In this document: piece after piece, positions 1 to 9,400 of the stretch
How positions within the stretch are numbered: position 1 is the first letter of the stretch
Layout of the letters: each line of letters begins with the position of its first letter
Assembly (NCBI GenBank): GCA_041392845.1
Contig: JAWKLG010000012.1
Coordinates: 1-64,000, forward strand
From: JAGQWW01 sp041392845
GTDB taxonomy: Bacteria; Bacteroidota; Bacteroidia; Chitinophagales; Saprospiraceae
DNA length: 64,000 nucleotides
Direction of reading: 5' to 3'
Translations under genes and position numbers: made by a program
The notes under the pieces: generated by a model
Databases searched by the model: none
Seen by the model: the letters and a program-made list of their open reading frames with translations, nothing else
What the model was told of the DNA's origin: nothing

Positions 1-40
1 TAACCAAACAGCCCAAATTTTTGAGACATTTTAGTTGTTG

Positions 41-145
41 GTTCGAGGCTCGGTAGCTCGGGGGATCGTGAGCTCGTTTGCTCGGAGCTCGTTGGCTCGT
101 GGCACGGAGGATCGTTTCTAGACGCTGGATTCTTGATGCTGGTTT
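41..145. repeat. Degenerate GCTCG-type 7-8 base repeat
   Basis: About nine imperfect units ending in GCTCG, GATCG or GCACG at 7-8 base spacing (roughly 46-116). They run into units of the ACGCTGG / ATGCTGG type spaced by 14 bases (121-142). No open reading frame uses it. It belongs to the wider set of heptad repeats in the first 27.5 kb and lies upstream of the barrel protein gene at 394. Confidence 0.75.
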
Positions 146-322
146 GATTAGGAATCTACCAAAAGTAAAACGTCATTCCGGCCTTGAACATGAATCTGGT
201 GGCGATATGTAGAATGATCAAATTAGAGGTTTATTATGTAGGCCTTCATTGAATGAAGGCAGGATTGGGAATCCTAAGAATATTCCAATCTAAAATAATA
301 CCACGGTAATGACCATTCACCA

Positions 323-360
323 GATTTAAAATCTAAAACTTAAAATCTAAGGTCTAAGAA
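323..360. repeat. AATCTAA heptad repeat
   Basis: Five successive 7-base units of the form AATCTAA, AACTTAA, GGTCTAA occupy the leader immediately upstream of the barrel protein gene at 394. The period is 7, as in the other repeat tracts of this segment, but the sequence family is different and AT-rich. Confidence 0.6.
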
Positions 361-393
361 CGATTCTTTTTATTTTGCAGGAAAATAACCTCT

Positions 394-1053
394 ATGCAAA
401 AGCTGATTCTGACTGTTTTAAGCCTGTTTTTTATTTTTCCTTTTCTTTCTTTTGGACAAAATGATTGGCATTTTGGTGCTTATGTGAAGGCAAATTGGGT
501 TACCCAAACCTATCGAAATCCTGCTGCTCCTGGGCAGGGAAGATCCCAATTCGAAAGTTTTCTTACTACCGGTGTCGGCATCTATGGGCATACGCTTTTC
601 ACGGAAAGGCATGGTCTTGAAACCCGATTGGGATATATTCGAAAAGGAAATTTGGATGCAGGAAATGGATTGATAGTTGGTTCCAATCCTTTTACTCCTT
701 CCGGCGATTTTAAAAATAAATTTGATTACCTGAATCTGGATCTGGTTTACCATTATCGTATTTTAAAAAAGGATATCACTCCGGTTATTGGACTTGGATT
801 TCAAAATTCCTTTCTCATCAACCATGAAATAGGCTCCGATGTCGACCCTTGGAACAAAAGCTATCCTTTCGATCGATTTGAACCGGTTAAAAATTATGGA
901 TTGGCCTATCTCATTTCCCTGGGACTTGAAATACGCGAAGATTTATCCTTCTTATTTGAATTCAACCGCGACCTCACACCGGTAATTAAGGGCGAATCCC
1001 TAAGTGTTAAGAATATGGTTTTTTCTTTGCAGATGAATGTAAGGATCTTTTAG
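394..1053 (+). CDS. Outer-membrane beta-barrel protein (PorT-like)
   Basis: This 219-residue protein has a clear Sec signal peptide (residues 1-21, hydrophobic core LTVLSLFFIFPFLSF, cleavage after FGQ). The remainder is rich in alternating aromatic and polar strands typical of small 8-10 stranded barrels, with a glycine-rich centre near 145-160 (PVIGLGF) and a terminal strand ending in Phe (NVRIF), a usual C-terminal barrel signature. It probably sits in the outer membrane; the ligand or role cannot be read from the sequence. The ATG at 394 fits the signal peptide. The gene stands alone, and its TAG stop (1051-1053) is the first three bases of the heptad repeat that follows. Confidence 0.7.
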   Translation: MQKLILTVLSLFFIFPFLSFGQNDWHFGAYVKANWVTQTYRNPAAPGQGRSQFESFLTTGVGIYGHTLFTERHGLETRLGYIRKGNLDAGNGLIVGSNPFTPSGDFKNKFDYLNLDLVYHYRILKKDITPVIGLGFQNSFLINHEIGSDVDPWNKSYPFDRFEPVKNYGLAYLISLGLEIREDLSFLFEFNRDLTPVIKGESLSVKNMVFSLQMNVRIF

Positions 1054-1190
1054 CTGTTGGCTGTTAGCTATTGGCCGTTGGCCTTTGGCCATTAGCAAAA
1101 AATGGGGATGCTGGTACAATTTTTCAAAATTGTACCTAGGGTACATGCAGGTCGTTATTGGCTATTAGCCTTTGGCCATTGGCTATTGGC
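1051..1190 (+). repeat. TTGGCNATT-type heptad repeats (two tracts)
   Basis: Two tracts (1051-1096 and about 1152-1190) of 7-base units such as GGCTGTT, AGCTATT, GGCCGTT, GGCCATT. They flank a perfect 11-base inverted repeat (1113-1136). The first tract begins with the stop codon of the barrel gene. Orientation relative to the upstream gene (TTGGC on the sense strand) matches that of the tracts at 1502-1556 and 27350-27513. Confidence 0.85.
1113..1136. repeat. Perfect 11-base inverted repeat
   Basis: Arms GGTACAATTTT and AAAATTGTACC are separated by two bases. The stem is AT-rich in its inner half with no T-run after it, so it is not a classical terminator; it could be a protein-binding site or an mRNA 3'-end hairpin for the barrel gene. 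Confidence 0.6.
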
Positions 1191-1262
1191 GTAATTAACT
1201 GTATTTCAATGCGGTGATAAAAAATCTGTCCCATACAGTTCACAATTTTAAGCCTATAAAAA

Positions 1263-1343
1263 GGATCATTTCACGATCCCTAAAACGGTTAAAACCGTTC
1301 AGCCCTTTGATGATCCTCCGTTAACCACCGCGTTAAAACGCGG
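1263..1343. repeat. Hairpin cluster with constant GTTAAAAC core
   Basis: AACGGTT-AA-AACCGTT (1284-1299) is enclosed by GGATCAT (1263-1269) pairing with ATGATCC (1310-1316). A second hairpin CCGCGTT-AA-AACGCGG lies at 1328-1343. Both hairpins keep the core GTTAAAAC while the outer stem bases differ in a base-paired way, which suggests a structured repetitive element resembling REP/BIME-type palindromes. Confidence 0.6.
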
Positions 1344-1360
1344 GGCTGGTTTATAATTTC

Positions 1361-1446
1361 GGTATTCGGTATTCGCTGTTCGCTATTCGGTGTTCGACGT
1401 TCGATTTTTAAGACCCTCGTAAACCGTACATCGTAAACCGTAAATT
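1361..1446. repeat. ATTCGCT and GTAAACC heptad repeats
   Basis: Positions 1361-1405 carry six to seven units of type TCGGTAT, TCGCTGT, TCGCTAT, TCGACGT at exact 7-base spacing. Positions 1418-1446 carry four units of type CGTAAAC / CGTACAT. The same two families recur at 15690-15770 and 6301-6327. Confidence 0.8.
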
Positions 1447-1501
1447 CAACAGCTCCGCTAAAAAGTTATCTACCTTGTAATATGGGTGTTTGTAGCTATT
1501 C

Positions 1502-1556
1502 GCCAACAGCCAACAGCCAACAGCCAATAGCCAACGGCTAACCGCCAACAGCCAAC
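1502..1556 (-). repeat. GCCAACA heptad repeat overlapping fdhF 3' end
   Basis: About eight 7-base units (GCCAACA, GCCAATA, GCCAACG, GCTAACC) read on the plus strand. The right part (1538-1555) is inside the formate dehydrogenase reading frame and encodes its last residues LAVGG plus the TAG stop. Confidence 0.85.
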
Positions 1557-4288
1557 TTTTCCATCTTCACCGCCACTACCTTATATTCCGGACAATTAGC
1601 TTCAGAGTCGTGAACGTCTGAAGTGATGTTGTTGACCATCAGTTCAGGGAAGTGGAAGGTGGTGCTTAGGATTCCGGGTTTGATTTCTTTTGTAATGGTC
1701 ACTTTGATGTCCACATGTCCTCTTGGACTGGATAACCTTACGATTTCTCCATCAGCGATATCGTTCCTTCGGGCGTCTTTTGGGTGAACCATCAAGACAT
1801 CTTCAGTGATGATATCAACGTTGGGTGTACGACGCGTCATGGTACCCGAATTGTAATGTTCCAAAACCCGGTTGGTGGTCAAAATGAATGGATATTCACT
1901 TTGATGTTCGGTCAATTCCTTGCTTTCTTCAAATTCTTTGAAGACAAATTGTCCTTTGCCTAGTTTGAAAGAAGTTTCATGAAGTATTTTGGTATCAGTA
2001 CCATCTTTTTTAACCGGCCATTGCTTGCCATTCTCACCCAACTCATACCATTTGACACCTTCGAAGAAAGGAACAATTTGTGAAATTTCTTCCAACATGC
2101 CTTTAGCAGTATAAGGAGGTTGCGGATATCCAAAACGATTCATGATCTCACTGATGATTTGACCGTCAGGTTTGGATTGTCCGATTGGTTCAACAACTTT
2201 TTGGACCCTTTGAATTCTTCTTTCTCCATTGGTGAAGGTTCCTTCTTTTTCAAGGAAAGATGCTCCGGGCAAGATTACATCTGCAAATTGAGAAGTTACT
2301 GTGAAGAAGATTTCTTGTACGACAAGGAAATCCAATGCTTCCAGCGCTTGTGCAACTTTTTGCGAATTAGGATCCGATTGCACCACGTCTTCACCGATGA
2401 TCCACATCGCCTTCAATTTTCCTTCAAGCGCTTGGTCGTACATCTCGGGAATGGTGTAACCAATTTTATCAGAAACCGGAAGACCGTAAAATTCTGAGAA
2501 TTTCAATTTTACATCTTCCTTGGTAACATCAAAATAGCCGGCACCCTGATATGGTTGAACACCCATGTCCGCCATACCCTGCACATTATTCTGACCTCTC
2601 AAAGGATTTACTCCACATCCCGGTTTTCCTACGTTACCGGTAATCATGGCCAGGTCGGCAATCAACATAACGGTATAGGTTCCTTGAGAATGCTCGGTTA
2701 CGCCTAATCCGTGGAAGGACATGGCAGCTTTTGCTTTTGCATAATCAACAGCTGCAGCTCTTACCTTTTCCCTTGGAACACCGGATACCTCTTCCATTTT
2801 ATCAATATCAAGAGCGAGGATGTGCTTTTTAAAATCGTCAAATCCATCGGTACGATTTTCAATGAAAGAATCATCGGCAACTCCTTCTTTTATAATGTAA
2901 TACAACATCATATTCAAAACAGCCACATTGGTTCCAGGTCTTAATTGTAAGAAGTGGGTGGCATATTTGGCCATTTCGGTTTCCCTTGGATCGATTACAA
3001 TGGTAGTGGTGCCTTTCATTGCTTTCTGCTTCAATTTAGCCCCGGTAACAGGATGGGCAGCAGTCGGATTGGCTCCGATTACCATGATACAATCCGTATA
3101 TTTTAAATCTTCAATGGAATTGGTAGCAGCACCTGTTCCAAAGGTTCTTTGCATTCCAAGAGCAGTAGGTGAGTGGCAAACCCTGGCACAACCGTCAATA
3201 TTATTGGTACCGATAACCGCACGAATGAATTTTTGCATCAAATAGTTTTCCTCGTTGGTAGTCCTTGCTGACGCAATTCCTGCAATAGAATCTGGTCCAT
3301 AATTTTCTTTTAATGCGGTTAGTCTTTCATAAATAAAATCATAGGCTTCTTCCCAACTAGCTTCTTCAAACTGACCATTCTTTTTAATCAAAGGATACCT
3401 CAATCGATCCGGATGGTCGTAAAATTTAAAGGCATATCTTCCTTTCAAACAGGTATGCCCACTGTTGACTTCTGCATCATAAGGAGCTTGTATACTGGCT
3501 ATTTTATCGTTCTGAAGTTTTACATCCAGATTACATCCTACACCACAGTAAGTACAAACAGTTCTAACCTTTTTCTCAGCAATGACTGCCTTCGACTGAT
3601 AAATGTCTGAAATGGCCGAAGTAGGACAAGCCTGCGAACAAGCTCCACAGGAAACACAATCAGAATCAAAGAATGATTCATCCTGCCCTTTGATGATTTT
3701 ACTGTCAAATCCTCGGCCCATCACACTCAATACCAATTGTCCCTGAACCTCATCACAAGCTCTTACACAGCGATAACACATGATGCATTTGGACAAGTCA
3801 GAGGTCATATAAGGATGACTCAAATCCTTTTCCCTGTCGGTATGTACTTTTCCTTCCGGATACCTTACATCCCTGATGCCGACTTGAGCAGCTACATCCT
3901 GGAGCTCACAATTTCCATTCACTTCACAAGTTAAACAGTCCAAAGGGTGGTCTGTCAAAACCAATTCTATGATGTTTTTTCTAAGCTTTTGAACGCCTTC
4001 AGAATGTGGAAAAACTTCCATTCCCGGTTCAATAGGAGTATGACAGGAGGCAACAGTTTTGATACCGCCATTGCCACTTCTGGCTACATCGACACTACAG
4101 ACCCTGCAAGAACCAAATGGTTCGAGGTTGGGGGCATCGCATAAGGTGGGGACGTATTTTTCACCTTTATATCTTTTTAAAAAACTTAAAATGGTTTCTC
4201 CTTTTTCAATAGGAAATGGAGTACCGTTGATATAGGCAGCAGGCTGATTGGCAGCTTTGTTTTCAGTTTTAGATGGATGGACTAACAT
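1538..4288 (-). CDS. fdhF: NAD-linked formate dehydrogenase, molybdopterin (alpha) subunit
   Basis: This 916-residue protein oxidises formate to CO2 at a molybdenum (or tungsten) bis-MGD centre and passes electrons through Fe-S clusters to the diaphorase encoded upstream. The N-terminus is NuoG-like: 2Fe-2S cysteines 50, 61, 64, 82; a His-Cys3 cluster (H114, C118, C121, C127); two ferredoxin-type 4Fe-4S motifs (C168-C178, C211-C221). The catalytic part starts with a 4Fe-4S motif (C245, C248, C252, C280). The metal ligand is Cys371 followed by His372 (motif ARVCHSPT), so this is the cysteine, not the selenocysteine, form. It lies 47 bases downstream of the diaphorase gene, in one operon. The last five residues (LAVGG) and the stop are read from a heptad repeat. 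The family call is strong; formate as substrate follows from the FdsA-like architecture and partner. Confidence 0.9.
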   Translation of the reverse strand: MLVHPSKTENKAANQPAAYINGTPFPIEKGETILSFLKRYKGEKYVPTLCDAPNLEPFGSCRVCSVDVARSGNGGIKTVASCHTPIEPGMEVFPHSEGVQKLRKNIIELVLTDHPLDCLTCEVNGNCELQDVAAQVGIRDVRYPEGKVHTDREKDLSHPYMTSDLSKCIMCYRCVRACDEVQGQLVLSVMGRGFDSKIIKGQDESFFDSDCVSCGACSQACPTSAISDIYQSKAVIAEKKVRTVCTYCGVGCNLDVKLQNDKIASIQAPYDAEVNSGHTCLKGRYAFKFYDHPDRLRYPLIKKNGQFEEASWEEAYDFIYERLTALKENYGPDSIAGIASARTTNEENYLMQKFIRAVIGTNNIDGCARVCHSPTALGMQRTFGTGAATNSIEDLKYTDCIMVIGANPTAAHPVTGAKLKQKAMKGTTTIVIDPRETEMAKYATHFLQLRPGTNVAVLNMMLYYIIKEGVADDSFIENRTDGFDDFKKHILALDIDKMEEVSGVPREKVRAAAVDYAKAKAAMSFHGLGVTEHSQGTYTVMLIADLAMITGNVGKPGCGVNPLRGQNNVQGMADMGVQPYQGAGYFDVTKEDVKLKFSEFYGLPVSDKIGYTIPEMYDQALEGKLKAMWIIGEDVVQSDPNSQKVAQALEALDFLVVQEIFFTVTSQFADVILPGASFLEKEGTFTNGERRIQRVQKVVEPIGQSKPDGQIISEIMNRFGYPQPPYTAKGMLEEISQIVPFFEGVKWYELGENGKQWPVKKDGTDTKILHETSFKLGKGQFVFKEFEESKELTEHQSEYPFILTTNRVLEHYNSGTMTRRTPNVDIITEDVLMVHPKDARRNDIADGEIVRLSSPRGHVDIKVTITKEIKPGILSTTFHFPELMVNNITSDVHDSEANCPEYKVVAVKMEKLAVGG

Positions 4289-4335
4289 GGTATTATTTTT
4301 AAAATAAATCAGGTAAAAAAATAGGGTTCATTTCC

Positions 4336-5985
4336 TTACCGGAAATATTCATTCAATTCATTATCAAAATATTGTAAAGCGTTTTTAACCGGTAATGGAA
4401 TTCCTCCACCAAGGCCACAAAGGGATCCTTTTTGAAGAGTATCCACCAAATCATTAAATAAGGTGCGGTCAATTTTATAATCTCCTTTCCCGGCAAGGGC
4501 CAACATCTCTGCACCCCTTACAGAACCCAATCTGCAAGGGAAACACTTCCCGCAACTTTCATGCGCAGTGAATTCGAAAAGATGTTCCAAATATTGCACC
4601 ATTGGATATTCTTCAGGTATACCGATTACTGAAGCATGGCCCAACAAAAATCCGTTTTGCTGAAAGGATTCGAAATCAACCGTTAATTCGTGTATTTTAT
4701 CGACCGGAACGATTCCACCAAGCGGGCCTCCGATATGAAGGGCTTTTACTTTTTTAGAAAAACCTCCACCAAGGGTTTCAACAACCTTAGCCAAAGGTGT
4801 CCCCATCTCAACTTCATACAAACCCGGACGATTGAAAGAACTGTCAAGGGAAATCAACTTCGTCCCGCTGGATTTTTCAGTTCCTATTTTTGAAAAGGCT
4901 TCGCCACTGTTTTTAAAAATATAGGGAAGAAAAGCCAGGGTTTCTACATTGTTGACGGCCGTAGGTTTACCAAACAAACCTTCCTGGGCAGGGTAGGGTG
5001 GTCGGACCCTGACTTCTGCTCTTTTTCCTTCTATCGATTGCAACAAGGCAGTTTCTTCTCCGCAGATGTAGGCGCCTTGTGCTTTGATCAATTTAAAATA
5101 AAAGTCAAAACCAGAACCCAGAATGTTGGAACCTGCTAACCCGGCTTCTGCTAAATTGACTATGGCGTCGTTAATAATGTCTACCGATTCCGGGTATTCT
5201 GCACGGATGTAAATAACTCCATGGTTGGCACCTGCTACATAACCTGCCATCAACATTCCAAGCAAAACCAAATAAGGTCTTTTTTCCATCAAATAGCGGT
5301 CTGAAAATGCTCCCGGATCGCCTTCATCAGCATTGCAAACAATGAATTTTGGATCACCTTCCGCTTTATTTACAGCATCCAGTTTAAACCAAATGGGAAA
5401 TCCTGCTCCCCCACGTCCTCTCAGGTTAGAAATCTTGAGTTCCTGAAGTGCATTTTCTTTTCCTTTTTCAAAAAGGCTTTTACAAATGGCCTTTAGGTCT
5501 TCAATGGAATAAGGATCTGCCGTGAGTACACAAGTTCCGTAGCAATCCTGGGCATAAGAGTCTTCCTTTTCCGGTTTTTCTTTTACCAAATGATCGATGG
5601 AACTGAGGTCATCGCCTGAATAGTTTTTGCCTCCAATATGAAATGCACTGTTCTCATGGCATCTGCCCAGGCAGCACATTTCTCCGATTTCTTCTTCCTT
5701 GAAATGTTTGGAAAGTTCAGATTTGACCTTGCCTTGGGTACCGGCTACCATGCAGGCAGTTCCGTTGCAGACATAGGCTTTTTTATTTTTATTGGATGCT
5801 TTGGTGAAGTCGTAAAAAGAAGCAGCGCCATAAATATTGGCAGTTCCCATTAAAAATTCTTCTGCGAGGGCTTTGATGGCTTCATTATCCGGAGTTCCAT
5901 TTTCCTCAGCTTCCTGGCCTATCCTTTCAAAAAGATTGTTGGTAAGGCCTTTCCTTCCGGAAAGGGCAGTAAGATTTTTAGACAT
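4336..5985 (-). CDS. Formate dehydrogenase diaphorase subunit (NuoE-NuoF fusion)
   Basis: This 549-residue protein is the NAD-reducing partner of the formate dehydrogenase. Residues about 1-130 form a thioredoxin-like 2Fe-2S domain (NuoE type, Cys73, Cys78, Cys104/105, Cys109). From about 150 onward it is NuoF-like: glycine-rich NADH/FMN site RGRGGAGF (189-196), the NADEGDPGAF motif (218-227), a GEETALLQSIEG motif, and a C-terminal 4Fe-4S motif CGKCFPC (about 478-484) with a further Cys near 523. In many bacteria the two parts are separate subunits (FdsG and FdsB); here they are one polypeptide, as in some hydrogenase and formate dehydrogenase diaphorases. The ATG at 5985 is preceded by a good -7 box at 6050-6057. 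Cytoplasmic. Confidence 0.88.
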   Translation of the reverse strand: MSKNLTALSGRKGLTNNLFERIGQEAEENGTPDNEAIKALAEEFLMGTANIYGAASFYDFTKASNKNKKAYVCNGTACMVAGTQGKVKSELSKHFKEEEIGEMCCLGRCHENSAFHIGGKNYSGDDLSSIDHLVKEKPEKEDSYAQDCYGTCVLTADPYSIEDLKAICKSLFEKGKENALQELKISNLRGRGGAGFPIWFKLDAVNKAEGDPKFIVCNADEGDPGAFSDRYLMEKRPYLVLLGMLMAGYVAGANHGVIYIRAEYPESVDIINDAIVNLAEAGLAGSNILGSGFDFYFKLIKAQGAYICGEETALLQSIEGKRAEVRVRPPYPAQEGLFGKPTAVNNVETLAFLPYIFKNSGEAFSKIGTEKSSGTKLISLDSSFNRPGLYEVEMGTPLAKVVETLGGGFSKKVKALHIGGPLGGIVPVDKIHELTVDFESFQQNGFLLGHASVIGIPEEYPMVQYLEHLFEFTAHESCGKCFPCRLGSVRGAEMLALAGKGDYKIDRTLFNDLVDTLQKGSLCGLGGGIPLPVKNALQYFDNELNEYFR

Positions 5986-6049
5986 TTCGATTTTACATTT
6001 TGGTTAGGAAATCTGCGTTTCAAATTTCCAAAAAATATTCGGTGATAAT

Positions 6050-6077
6050 CAAACTTAGCGATGGCTAATTTACCAAA
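6050..6077 (-). promoter_or_regulatory. Putative promoter of the formate dehydrogenase operon
   Basis: On the minus strand TTTG (6077-6074), 16 bases, then TAAGTTTG (6057-6050), matching the Bacteroidota pattern TTG-N17-23-TAnnTTTG except for a spacer one base short. It sits about 65 bases before the ATG at 5985. Confidence 0.5.
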
Positions 6078-6300
6078 ATTTTGCCTGAATGAAATGAAAT
6101 TCCAAATCATATCCTTCAAGCCATGATTGTTTGGTAGCGGCAAAGACCTTTAAAAGTGTACGATTCGTGGACTTAAAGGTTAAGTTGAGTGCATTTTTAT
6201 TTAGATTGATTACTTTTAAGCCAGTAGTTTTTGAATGGGAAATTCATAGGTGGAAAGTCGAATTTCTTTATGAAAGAGACTTGAAAGGACCCTTGTGGAA

Positions 6301-6358
6301 TTTACGGATTACGATTTACGGTTTACGTGGCCTTTAAAAACGAAAAGCGAATAGCAAT
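6301..6358. repeat. TTTACGG heptad repeat
   Basis: Four exact 7-base units (TTTACGG, ATTACGA, TTTACGG, TTTACGT), then a short gap and three units of AAAACGA, AAAGCGA, ATAGCAA type. Same family, complementary strand, as the GTAAACC units at 1418-1446. Confidence 0.75.
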
Positions 6359-6422
6359 TAACGTAACGTTCAGATAGTCATGGATTTATTCGAGCTGTTA
6401 TAGGATAGGAAAATGAAGTTTC

Positions 6423-9400
6423 ATGCGTGCAGAATACACTCCGGTTTTTTTTAAAGAAATGCAAAAAATACTTCGCCGTCAGGATTTGTCGGACAAGGTG
6501 AAGACCGAGGCATTCTGGGCAGTTTTGAATAAAATTTTCATCCTTGCAACCGAAGAAGAAAGGATACCATTTTCCAACCTTTTTGCCAGAGTCAGTTATG
6601 TAAGTCAGAAGTACAAAATTTCTCCCCGTCTCCGATATAGACTGCATCGATTTCGCAAGGAATTTCAGGAATCCGGTGCCAATGAAGATTCCAGAAATTG
6701 GGAAAATTTATTTGAGCAGGCTTTGGGGGTGACAGTCCACCTATGGGCAGAAATGCAAAAGGCTGAAATTCCTCTTGAGCTCCGAGATGCTTTGCCGGAT
6801 TTGGATGCACTTTTTCCTCCTTCAGTCGAAATAAAAGGATTTCATGCTAAGGTTCGAATGGTCATAACAGAGGATATTGAAGAAGAATCCTGCCTAAAAG
6901 GAGTAGAAGAGTCAACAGGGCTGGAATACAAAGTTCGTTACAGTCTAGCCGAAAGAAATGAAAATTTTGACAGTTCCATCCGGCTGATTCGTGCGGTTTT
7001 TGGATTTCCGGTGACCGTTAATCTTCTTGAAGTAGAGGTGGACCAGGAAGGGATTTTGAGGCCGAGAGCATTGGTTATCGAGCCTGATTTTTTAGTAGAC
7101 GTAACGGCCATCGCAGAATGTTTTCAACCTTCCGGCCAGGAACCCATTTTATACCTTTTAAAAAAATTAATTCCTTTTCAGGCTACACCTGCCTTGATAG
7201 CCGGAAACATCGCCAACTTTTTCCTCGATGAATTGATGGCCAATCCTGAAATATCCTTCTTAGAATTATTTCCCAGAGTCTTTCAAATGTATCCCCTGCA
7301 GTTTGCCACCATGAATGATCAGGAGGTTCGGGATATCATGTCAAGGGCCAAAGGACATTTCTCGGTGATTCATAAAATGGTTTATAAGGACTTTGAAGAG
7401 AATGACATTCAAAGAGAGCATTGTTATTTGGAACCAACTTTTTATTCGGAAACTTATGGGATACAAGGACGATTGGACTTGTTTCAGGATAAAAAAGGTG
7501 CTTCAAAGATCGTGGAATTAAAAAGTGGCAAACCTTTTATGCCCAATCTTTATGGTTTGAGCAACAATCATTTCATACAGACCATATTATATGACTTATT
7601 GGTGAAATCAGTCTATCAAAATGAGTTGATCCCTACCAATTATATCTTATATTCTTCTAATTATGAAAAGCCGCTTCGATACGCCCCTCCCGTAAAAGCC
7701 CAACAAATGGAGGCTATGGGAGTGAGGAATCACCTGGTCGCTTTGGAAAGAATGCTGACCGGTTGGACATGTATGAAAGATGAGGATCATCCTGAAAAAG
7801 GGATATGGACGTATGGTCCGGTCCGAGTGCTGGATGCATTGAGAACAGATCGATATCCTCAATTGAAAGGTTTTCATCGAAGGGATTTGGAGATGTTAGA
7901 AAAGACGTTTGCAGGTTTAGACAAACTTGAAAAAACTTATTTAAAGTCCTTTACCGGATTCATTGCAAGGGAGCACCAATTAGCAAAAATTGGAGCGCAG
8001 GGATTGGAAGGAACCAATGGGGTAGCGTCCTTGTGGTTGAGTTCTTTTGAAGAAAAAGAAGCCGCTTTTGATATTATTTCTCACCTACAAATTGAAATGA
8101 ATCAGGCAGGCGAAGAAGAACCGGTTATTGTTTTTAGAAAAACAGAAAAAACAAATCCGCTGGCTAATTTCAGGGTAGGGGACATTGCAGCACTTTATCC
8201 ATTCGAAAAACTGGAAGATACGGTTTTAAGAAGCCAGGTATTTAAGGTCACCATCATTGGATTAGGAAAGGATCACATAAGTGTGAGATTGCGTTCCAGA
8301 CAAAACAATCTCTCTATTTTTGAAAGAAATTGCCTTTGGAATTTGGAACACGACCTCCTTGATTCCAGTTTTAACAGCATGTATCGAAGTCTGTTTGAGT
8401 TTTCATCAGCCCAAAAGGAAAAACGGGAATTGTTATTGGGAATAAAAGCACCTCAGCAAGGAATTCTTCCTGATTTTCAACCTGCAATGGAACTTACTAC
8501 AGAGCAACAAAATGTGCTTTTGAAAATGATTGGTTCCAAGGATTATTTCCTGCTTTGGGGACCTCCGGGGACAGGAAAAACGAGCATGATGCTCAAACAT
8601 TTGTCCGCCTATTTCCTTCATGAAACAAATGACAACATTTTATTATTGGCCTACACCAATCGTGCTGTTGATGAGATATGCGAGGCGCTTGAAAATGTAG
8701 GGGAAGAAGTCAAGGATATTTATACCAGAATCGGTTCAAAATTCGGAACCGATGAAAAGTACCATGGCCAATTGTTGGATGCAAAAATTGGAAAAGCCAA
8801 AACCAGAGATGAACTAAAACAAATCCTAGGTCATCATCGAATTTTTGTTTCAACCATCGCTTCCTTCCTTGGGAAAGATGAATTGTTTCAATTGAAAAAA
8901 TTCAGTCGGGTTATTATTGATGAAGCTTCTCAAATACCTGAACCAATGTTGGTGGGCTTGCTGCCAAAGTTTGAACATTTTACCTTGATTGGCGACCACA
9001 AACAACTGCCGGCAGTAGTAGTGCAGGATGAAAAAGTTTCAAGTTGTGAAGAACAGGATATGAAAGCAATTGGTATCGATAATTTAAGAGGTTCCCTATT
9101 TGAACGATTGTTCCGGAAATGTGAAATTGAAGGATGGGAATGGGCCTTGGATAAATTGAGTCACCAGGGAAGGATGCATGCCGAAATCATGGAGTTTTCG
9201 AATTCCTATTTTTATGGAGGTTTTTTAAAAACATTGCCCGAAGGGACTTTAGGATATGAAAGACAACATGGAACTCTTAATTTAAGACTTCCTGATACCG
9301 CAGATGAATTTACCAGGTCATTGTCCGAACGTCGTAAGGTTTTTATTCCGACGCCGGTGGATATGGATGATGGTTATAGGAAAACCAATTTATTCGAAGC

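Larger units (their letters stand above)
1..393. other. Intergenic, repeat-bearing, no gene seen
   Basis: This gap holds the GCTCG repeat (41-145), a perfect 9-base inverted repeat around one G (242-260, arms GCCTTCATT / AATGAAGGC), and an AATCTAA heptad tract (323-360) directly before the start of the barrel gene. I see no convincing coding sequence or RNA gene. Confidence 0.6.
1054..1537. other. Intergenic between convergent genes, repeat-filled
   Basis: No gene seen. From left to right: TTGGC heptads (1051-1190) around an 11-base inverted repeat; nested hairpins at 1263-1316; a hairpin at 1328-1343; ATTCGCT-type heptads (1361-1405); GTAAACC-type heptads (1418-1446); then GCCAACA heptads (1502-1556) entering the formate dehydrogenase gene. 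Nearly the whole gap is repeated or palindromic sequence. Confidence 0.7.
5986..6422. other. Divergent intergenic region with heptad tracts
   Basis: This gap separates the minus-strand formate dehydrogenase operon from the plus-strand helicase pair. It contains the promoter at 6050-6077, then a plain AT-rich stretch, then heptads of type TTTACGG / ATTACGA (6301-6327) and AAAACGA / AAAGCGA (6338-6358). No gene is seen, and I find no exact TAnnTTTG box for the helicase gene. Confidence 0.6.

Noticed and set aside
3100..3200. Possible selenocysteine codon in formate dehydrogenase
   Set aside because: The metal-ligand position is a Cys codon (Cys371) with no in-frame TGA; no SECIS is needed.
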